Source: Saksenaea vasiformis B4078
Taxonomy: Eukaryota > Mucoromycota > Mucoromycetes > Mucorales > Saksenaeaceae
DNA length: 15,867 nt
NCBI GenBank assembly: GCA_000697055.1
Contig: JNDT01001740.1
Coordinates: 1-15,867 of the forward strand
Direction: 5' to 3'
Position 1 is the first letter of the stretch. Each line of letters starts with the position of its first letter. The notes under the pieces were generated by a model that had not been told where the DNA came from, did no database searches, and saw only the letters and a list, made by a program, of their open reading frames with translations. A program made the translations under genes and the position numbers. Positions 10,521 through 15,867 of this stretch are shown piece after piece.

Positions 10521-10783
10521 TTTTTGCGTGTGACTTTGCGTCGGCTGGTAATCAGACAGTTGCCGGAACGGAGTCCGAGGATGTGGGCGCCCAAACCGAT
10601 CATTGCGTTATCACTTAAATAGTTCTTTTTATATTTCATTGGTTGTACCAAATGTTCCCTTCCCATGCACGGAGAAAAAATGCCGTTGCATAGCAGAAAG
10701 GTGTTAAGGATGAGATAGATAGATGAGATTTAAATTTATAGGTTATCTGAGAATAAAAGCGTGGCTTGGAAGGCCTAAACCAC
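10521..10783. repeat. Copy A of a dispersed repeat, forming the upstream region of the dihydroorotate dehydrogenase gene
   Basis: This segment recurs in the same orientation at 15221-15441. The left block (10521-10566) matches 15221-15267 at roughly 40 of 47 positions, and the right block (10746-10783) matches 15404-15441 at 34 of 38. The middle matches weakly (GCACGGAGAAAAA around 10667-10680 with GCACGAGAAAAA in copy B) and contains gaps. On the minus strand it carries a TATA-like CCTATAAATTT (about 10733-10743), so it may provide promoter sequence for the gene that starts at 10477. No protein, tRNA-like box or clean inverted terminus was identified. Confidence 0.7.
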
Positions 10784-11214
10784 ATCCGAGGACGGAGTGA
10801 AGGCAACAACGATTGTGCGAGCAGTAGCGAAGCACAATGAATTTTGCGTCAGCAACCAGAGACTTTTGCGTTGTTTTGATCCAAATGCCCATGACTCCAT
10901 GGAGGCTGGTGGCGCTCCATTGAATGCAAATGATGTCACCTCACTGGATGTTGATATGTCTGAGGATGATACACAAGACGTTGGGCAGAACTGTTTCGTT
11001 CAATTCCGGCCGTTTTGACTGAAAGATGGCGGGAAGGAGGTAGTCATGTAAACGCCAACCTTATGCAAATGCGTACATTGGCAGAAGCCTCATTATTTGC
11101 TGGTGATAATAGAGATGAAAGCTTAACAGGCTTTGTCCGCTTCCCGAACAGGCCATGCGTGTAGCATGAGCATGAAGCTAGAACGAGAGGTTCATATAGA
11201 AAAACGCCCCATAG

Positions 11215-11717
11215 CAAATCGAAAAGCTGTTTGATTTGGTGATTGAAGAAGGACGAATAGCCAAGGAAGCAGCGCTTATCACAAATATAAATATCTCAAC
11301 CGCTCAACATTATATCAAAACGTACAACCGGGATGAAGAAGAATGTATACCCGGTATTCAGAGAAAGCCTCGTACTAGATGTTATGATAAGCTAACCAAA
11401 GCTCACTCCCAGTTTCTTGTAGATTACGTTGACAAGAACCCGACTGCTATCCTGACTGACATAAAGAAAGGACTTTGTAAAGTATTTGAAGACTTGACTA
11501 TCTCCGAGTCAGCACTGCATAGACATCTAGTCAATAAATGCTGTATAACTTTGAAAAAGTTGGAAAACTTCCTGCAGTAAGGAATTCTGATTGAGTTTTA
11601 GCATTACCGAAAAGACGATACAAGAATGAGTTTCATTAAAAATCATGTTTCTGTCAACGAAGCTGTATTCATTTGCATATACAAAGAAGCTCTGGTATCG
11701 ACAAGAAAAAAGTGTTG
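11215..11717 (+). pseudogene. IS630/Tc1-like transposase relic (N-terminal HTH region)
   Basis: The longest open piece (11215-11580, QIEKLFDLVIEEGRIAKEAA onward) looks like the paired helix-turn-helix DNA-binding part of IS630-type transposases that are abundant in Mucorales. It has STAQHYIKTYN (recognition helix area), QRKPRTR linker, LTKAHSQFLVDYVDKNPTAI and ALHRHLVNKCCITLKKLE. It stops at TAA 11578-11580. Further on in the same frame is FIKNHVSVNEAVF (11632-11670), resembling the family's first catalytic block, with Asp replaced by Asn. LHIQRSSG follows in a different frame (11673-11696). The second catalytic Asp and the Glu are missing. A piece at 10899-11018 (MEAGGAPLNANDV..., Asp-rich) may be the old N-terminus. 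The element is clearly dead, and the family assignment rests on recognition by eye. Confidence 0.72.
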
Positions 11718-12107
11718 CTTTCATTATCAGATTGCCAGGTGTGGACTGGTGTGGTACCATATTCATTGCAGCCGTCTATAGTAGGAGCAGGTCCAAAGAT
11801 TGACGTAGATAATTCTGAGCGTGAGATAAAGGGGAGGCCAATATTTGGAATGTATCGCAATTTGGCTATCAAGGCCAATGACAGCTATAAAAGTCAGTAA
11901 TCCTCTTCAAAGCTACATTATGACCTCCAATCAATATTCCAACGTTGAAAAGATGGACCTGTTAGCGAAGTCCATTCAAGTGGGAAGTTTCAACACATTG
12001 CAAAAGTTGTCAAAAGCGAAAAAACAGTCTCTTCCTTTTTTCCCTCACCTCATCTATCCTACTGTACCCTATTCTTTTTGACGTCTTCGATTCTCTTTCT
12101 CTTTAAT

Positions 12108-12320
12108 ATGGAGCCTACCTTGACTGAAGTTATCTATGTAGCACTCTGGTTAATCGTTCACGTGGTGAACTTGTCAGTGCACTCCTTGATCAATTATAAA
12201 AAACATTTGCGAATTTTAAAATTAAAAGCAGAAAAAGAAGAGAGAACAAAAAGTAAAAGTACCTCTCACATTGATAACGAGCTTAACCTTTCGGAACATC
12301 TGGATCTTAGTCGTCTGTAA
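12108..12320 (+). CDS. Small ORF, 70 aa, with one hydrophobic segment; or first exon of the Fanzor gene
   Basis: Starts with the ATG at 12108 (MEPTLTEVIYVALWLIVH...) after a pyrimidine-rich leader containing TGACGTC (12079-12085), which looks like a fungal promoter and 5' UTR. Residues about 8-27 form a hydrophobic stretch able to span a membrane, followed by a Lys/Glu-rich region. Read alone it stops at 12318-12320. Alternatively, a GT at 12253-12254 and a CTTAG ending at 12310 define a 58-nt intron. That intron would join codon phase 1 correctly to the zinc-knuckle exon of the Fanzor gene (12311-12397). A membrane-like N-terminus would be odd for a nuclear nuclease, so both readings stay open. 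I recognise no homologue. Confidence 0.35.
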   Translation: MEPTLTEVIYVALWLIVHVVNLSVHSLINYKKHLRILKLKAEKEERTKSKSTSHIDNELNLSEHLDLSRL

Positions 12321-14891
12321 GGACTGCAGCGGCCTTGGACATCCGAATAAGAGATACAAGGTGTGCCCGAAGAGCGGCAACTACGGGAGGATAACTGGTG
12401 ATCATATTTAAAAGACTTCCTTTTGCTAAATAATCAACCTGTAGTTGGCACGAAAAGGAAGTTGACCATCGAAGAGCAAGCCGAATCATCCAAAGCAAAG
12501 AAACGGGGAAGGAACGCGAAAGCGTCTGCAAGCGCGAATGAAAGTTTGCCTCCGCCGTCTTGCCCTGCCTGCGGCTCAAACGAGCGTCGAAGTTCAAGGT
12601 CCTCGCAGTGCCCGAAGCATAAATTGACGATGAAACAGACTGTTTATGACAAGTTGGGAAAAGACCACGAAAAGTTTACCAGGAAATTACCGTTTGACAA
12701 GATCGTTCGTCTTACATACCAACATGCACTCCACGAGAAGGTTACAAGATTATGTAATCTGTCCAGAAATGTGATAATACGGGCGCAGTTGTTTGTCAAC
12801 TGGTATATCATCAACCATGCTCGTGAAGAAATCGCTCCGTACCTCTTTACGCAAAATTTTTGGTATTCCATATGCCAACTAGTCCTTGGGAAAGAGATTA
12901 CCAGCACTAATGACAAGCTACCGAGCGATATTGCACAAAATTGGAGAGCATTTTGTACCAACCACCCAAGCAGCCTATACCTGCTAGCGAGACAGGAACG
13001 CTGCAGCGACATACTTTCTGCCGCATGTGTGACGCTTGCCACAGCGTACTCGAACCATGTCGTCGAGACATTTGAGAATCGAATATTTTTTTATGCCGTA
13101 TATCAATTGAGATTTCTTTTACCTGTACGTGCTCCATTTGCGTTATGTTTTACTCACAGCATAATAGAACCGTAGCCATAAGTTAGTAAAAGATATTTCC
13201 AATGACTATATCTTTGAACGGATTGCCGGGGGTGAACCTCGTTGGCCTCATTCTATTTCCGAGAATGTTCCTGTCGATATCAAAACAGCGGTCGAAGCTG
13301 TATGCCAGGAGTTGGAAGAGATAGTCCCAAAACCAGCAACTAAAGAAGCGATATCTGCTTCTCCCGGGAAGTACATACCAGCTTTACGGCAAATTCTGGA
13401 ACTGTATGATAGCATGCATCTGCAAGCGACCAAGTCTACGCAGTCGAAGGATTTACCACGTCTTTTTGGCCTGACACCAAGCGAATCGTTCCAGTGGCGT
13501 TTTATTACCATCGATGCCAAAACTCTCGGCAGTCTCGTTTCTCGCAAGGCTGGAACCACTCACGAGGATCATTTGAAATTGTTCTACGACGTTCTGGATT
13601 TCTCCAGATTAGGGTTTCAAAGGTAACACTCATGTAAAGAAATGTCGCTGATTTTTTTCACGTAGCATCGAATCCCTCCAAAACTCCGAAAGATACATGT
13701 TCACTAATCAAATATTGACTGACGGTTTCGCGGTTGACTTGCAGTTCGCAAGGGCAAAAACTGTTTCCAGGGTGCAGCATACAGAGCTTTCTGTCGACGA
13801 TTTCACGCAAACAGAGATCCAAAAACATTTCCTTCTGTGTGCTATTGATCCAGGGGTCAGCTAGGTGTTTACCGCATCATACGGCGAGGGAACAAACTCA
13901 TGAAATCCGTCGTTGCTCGACAGCAGAGTATTATACTTATACCGGAGCATTTCGACGTCAACGGGCGATGGATGCTGCAAAGGAGGCCGCTCGCATCAAA
14001 GACATTGAAACGGAGATGCCTACGGGGAAGACACAGCTTGAAGAACGCTACAATGACCATATCCATTATGTATACCAGCACCTGGAGCAACTTTTTTGTT
14101 TTTACGGTCCATCGACGGCAGAAAGCCGATTCAGAAACTATCAGGGCAGACAGAGGGCCGTGGAAGAAATGGTGAACATACTCGTCGACGGAGGGAAAAA
14201 GTATAATCGGCGAAAAAGAAAGAAGACAAAAGCGAATCGTAAGGAACGCAAGCGAAGGCGCAAGAAAAAGAGGAAGCTGGTCTTGGAGGTCGAAAAGTAT
14301 GATGGAAGTTGTAAATGTATGAAAACTAATGAAATTCATAGGGGAAGAGTTCCAGCGCAGGTCATGTCAACCGGAAGGTCTACCCTACGCCCAGGCAGTC
14401 GCCCCAAAAAATGGAAGCAAACAGCATTCCAGGAAACAACAAAAATGCCCCTCATCGTTTTCGGGGATGCGATGTTTGCCAATAAGATGACATACAAAGG
14501 AAAGCGTAAGAACGTGGTGAACAAGTGTTGGAAAGGGTTGAAGCGACGCGAACATAGAGGAGAACTACTAGCGGTGACAGTAGATGAATATCTGAGCTCT
14601 CAAGTAAGTTTAAGCAACTATTCTACTGCTGAGTATTCAAATGTTCTCTAGATTTGTAACAATTGCCACGGCAGATATCTCGAAAAAGTCACGACTAAGG
14701 ATTTAATCTCACACCATGGTATACTAGCTTGTAAACGCTGTAGAACACTTTGGCAACGGGATGTAAATGCTAGCAAGAACTTGTTTTGGATTGCCAACGA
14801 CATCTGGAAGGGCTACGGTCGACCTACCGAGTTCTTGCGCTCACAAACAACTATCGCCGGTACGAATCCGGTTTCCCTTGTAAGGATTTAG
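12311..14891 (+). pseudogene. Fanzor: TnpB/Cas12-like RNA-guided nuclease gene, multi-exon, interrupted by a stop and a frameshift
   Basis: Fanzors are eukaryotic TnpB homologues that cut DNA guided by a non-coding RNA made beside the gene. Inferred exons: 12311-12397, 12445-13124, 13168-13622, 13666-14603, 14652-14891. Introns are 47, 43, 43 and 48 nt, and all phases agree. Features in order: zinc knuckle CKDCSGLGHPNKRYKVCP, basic stretch (KAKKRGRNAK), second knuckle CPACGSNERRSSRSSQCPKH, helical region with NHVVETFENR, RuvC-I AIDPG (Asp codon 13847-13849), TAEYYTYTGAFRRQ, Lys/Arg-rich tract (KRKKTKANRKERKRRRKKKR), IVFGDAMFANKM, candidate RuvC-II Glu in VDEY (14586-14588), zinc ribbon ICNNC...ACKRC, and RuvC-III RDVNASKN (Asp codon 14760-14762). 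Lesions: TAG at 13862-13864, and a +1 shift needed near 13898-13901. Splice sites and catalytic codons are intact, so the damage is recent if real. Total is about 848 codons if the 12108-12252 exon is included. The family call is strong; the first exon is uncertain. Confidence 0.85.
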
Positions 14892-14926
14892 ATTATTACG
14901 GTTAGTGAAATGTCTTGTAATCCTTA
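14881..14926 (+). other. 8-bp perfect stem overlapping the Fanzor stop codon (guide RNA candidate)
   Basis: TAAGGATT (14881-14888) pairs perfectly with AATCCTTA (14919-14926) around a 30-nt loop that contains the stop codon at 14889-14891. In TnpB and Fanzor loci the guide-bearing RNA comes from the 3' end of the gene and its flank, so a stem exactly here is a candidate scaffold element. The alternatives are an mRNA 3' end structure or chance in AT-rich DNA. Confidence 0.35.
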
Positions 14927-14959
14927 ACTTAGATCAGTTTTACTTATGCTTCCCCTTAG

Positions 14960-15031
14960 GTGTATTCATCGGTAAGTCCTCTTCCAAGTTGTAGAACAGT
15001 GTACTCATCAGAGAAACGTTTGCGACGCTGA
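14960..15031 (+). other. Alternative last exon of the Fanzor gene
   Basis: CTT|GTAAGG at 14877-14885 is a good donor two codons before the AGG-ATT-TAG end, and TCCCCTTAG ending at 14959 is a good acceptor. The 80-nt intron (14880-14959) is phase 0 on both sides. The new exon reads VYSSVSPLPSCRTVYSSEKR plus LRR before a TGA at 15029-15031, a basic tail. A second GTAAGT inside the exon (14972-14977) could split it further. Splicing cannot be proved from sequence, so this is a competing model for the C-terminus. Confidence 0.4.
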
Positions 15032-15220
15032 AATGCTCTTGTATCGCCGAAACCAAGCGGATAGGTAAGTACGCAGAGATCAACGGTAACGCTTTAATTT
15101 GACTAAATTTGGTTCATCATAGCGTAAAATTGGTTTTAGGCGACCGCAAAAGAGCATGATCAGCAACGCAAATGTTGTTTCAAAACGCAGTACCTGGTTT
15201 TGCATGCCGTTCCCTATTGG
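15032..15220. other. Fanzor 3' flank up to repeat B
   Basis: There is no coding frame of note. A GGTAAGTACG (about 15065-15074) and a GGTTTTAGG (about 15132-15140) resemble a splice donor and acceptor and could belong to a spliced 3' UTR or non-coding RNA. From about 15165 the sequence contains several TTGC/GCAA-type words. TACCTGGTTTT (15191-15201) also occurs beside repeat A (10513-10523), so homology between the two repeat copies may begin here. Confidence 0.35.
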
Positions 15221-15441
15221 TTTTTGCGTGTGGCTTTGCACCGGCCTGATAATCGGACAGTTGCCGGCTCCCCACCCGGAGCACGAAGCAATCTAAATTT
15301 AATATTTTTCGACATATCCCCACCCTCTGCACGAGAAAAAGGCCATGTACGCCATGAAAGGTATTAAAGGGTTAGAATAGAGATAAATTTTCTTTTTATA
15401 TTTTCTGAGAATAAAAGCGTGGTTTGGAGGGCCAAATCCAC
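15221..15441. repeat. Copy B of the dispersed repeat
   Basis: A direct-orientation match to 10521-10783. It keeps the TTTTTGCGTGTG...GACAGTTGCCGG block at its left and TCTGAGAATAAAAGCGTGG at its right. On the minus strand it has a TATA-like AAATATAAAAAG (about 15392-15403), at a position corresponding to that in copy A. It is shorter in the middle than copy A. It lies between the Fanzor 3' flank and the 3' end of the small coiled-coil gene. Confidence 0.7.
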
Positions 15442-15523
15442 CGATTTACTTATGTCACCCACTTTTATTCGGTGCTTCAACTTAACGATGACTGCTTTTT
15501 CTTTATTTACTTTTGACTGCTTA

Positions 15524-15849
15524 TTATCTTTGAGTGGAAAGGTGTTCGTTTAAATGCAACTCCATATCTTCGAATTGTTCTTTGATTGCCATGATCTTCT
15601 CTTTGGAATAACTGTCACCGGCCTTAAAATTTTCTAAAAAGTTTTGCATCCTTTGCTCCAGCTTTCCTTTTTCCTCTGCTACGTCTACTGTTTCTGTTGC
15701 CTCTATCAAATGTGCATTCATAGTCTGTTCATTTGTACCATAAGGCAATACTGCAGCATTGGTTAGATATGCATGCTAGCAGAAAGATATATATGACTCT
15801 TACCTTGCACAATATTCAATGTAGGATTGACACGCTTCAGTAAGAACAT
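15524..15849 (-). CDS. Small coiled-coil protein, two exons, possibly longer than the window
   Basis: Exon 1 is 15849-15804 (MFLLKRVNPTLNIVQ plus one base) and exon 2 is 15750-15524. They are joined across a 53-nt GT-AG intron (GTAAGAG donor, GCTGCAG acceptor) with matching phase, giving 90 aa. The second exon (VLPYGTNEQTMNAHLIEATE...) ends in a Lys/Glu-rich helix (about residues 44-86, with LEQRMQNFLENFKAG and MAIKEQFEDMELHLNEHL) that has the look of a coiled coil. I see no catalytic motif and no membrane segment. The frame remains open to the right edge of the window, so upstream exons may exist and the ATG at 15847-15849 may be internal. I do not recognise the family. Confidence 0.5.
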
Positions 15850-15867
15850 GTGTTTACATGCTGAACG

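Larger units (their letters stand above)
10521..15441. mobile_element. Accessory block bracketed by direct repeats, holding transposase relic and Fanzor
   Basis: The 4.9 kb between and including repeats A and B contains an IS630-like transposase relic and a Fanzor gene but no ordinary host gene. Fanzors are known to travel in eukaryotic DNA transposons of several superfamilies. Whether the repeats are the true ends of one element, or two unrelated copies of a short repeat that bracket it by chance, is not settled. I found no inverted terminal repeats or target site duplication. Confidence 0.35.

Noticed and set aside
12307..13137. Minus-strand open frames of 76-132 codons opposite the Fanzor
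   Set aside because: They are shadows of the Fanzor exons on the other strand and show no protein-like features of their own.
13856..13923. An intron that would remove the Fanzor TAG and frameshift
   Set aside because: No GT/AG pair of workable length keeps the phase, and the sequence VFTASYGEG just after the TAG looks like conserved coding sequence, so it should not be spliced out.
10521..15441. LTR retrotransposon with the two direct repeats as LTRs
   Set aside because: No gag, protease, reverse transcriptase or integrase lies between the repeats. I see no TG...CA ends, primer binding site or polypurine tract. The copies are also much diverged and differ in length.
1..15867. CRISPR array, rRNA or tRNA genes
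   Set aside because: No regularly spaced repeats, no rRNA-like sequence and no tRNA B-box-like motif with a cloverleaf were seen on either strand.

Overview
The window looks like nuclear DNA from a Mucoromycota (probably Mucorales) fungus. The genes are split by very short GT-AG introns (mostly 43-58 nt) and intergenic DNA is AT-rich. The sequence carries a kexin, a COMPASS PHD subunit, a class 1A dihydroorotate dehydrogenase, and relics of the Tc1/mariner and IS630-like transposons that are common in these genomes. Species cannot be assigned from the sequence alone.

Layout, left to right. (1) 2-816, plus strand: the 3' part of a frameshifted Tc1/mariner transposase cut by the window edge, followed by non-coding DNA with an unusual row of three small hairpins (1146-1199). 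(2) 1581-10477, all minus strand: four host genes. These are an unrecognised 179-aa protein (1581-2120); a six-exon KEX2-type proprotein convertase (2560-5361); a four-exon Spp1/CFP1-like PHD protein of the Set1/COMPASS H3K4 methyltransferase (5814-7718); and a fumarate-type dihydroorotate dehydrogenase, URA1-like (9536-10477). About 1.8 kb before the last gene holds nothing I recognise. (3) 10.5-15.4 kb: an accessory block bracketed by two diverged direct copies of a 220-260 bp repeat. It contains a decayed IS630/Tc1-like transposase (about 11215-11717), a small membrane-type ORF (12108-12320), and a multi-exon Fanzor gene (about 12311-14891), the eukaryotic relative of TnpB/Cas12 RNA-guided nucleases. 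(4) 15524-15849, minus strand: a small two-exon coiled-coil protein at the right edge.

The Fanzor is the main result. Once its introns are removed by inspection it shows two N-terminal zinc knuckles, the RuvC-I motif AIDPG, a lysine/arginine-rich stretch, a candidate RuvC-II glutamate in VDEY, a CX2C...CX2C zinc ribbon and the RuvC-III motif RDVNASKN. All catalytic codons survive. However, an in-frame TAG lies 12 bases after the catalytic RuvC-I Asp codon, and a +1 shift is needed about 35 bases further on. The gene is therefore a recently broken copy, a sequencing artefact, or (less likely) recoded. A stem overlapping its stop codon, an alternative 3' terminal exon and the adjoining transposase relic make the locus worth closer study.

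The host genes do not form a pathway together: secretory proprotein processing, chromatin methylation and pyrimidine synthesis are simply neighbours. One copy of the Fanzor-flanking repeat forms the upstream region of the dihydroorotate dehydrogenase gene, so mobile DNA and host regulation meet there.
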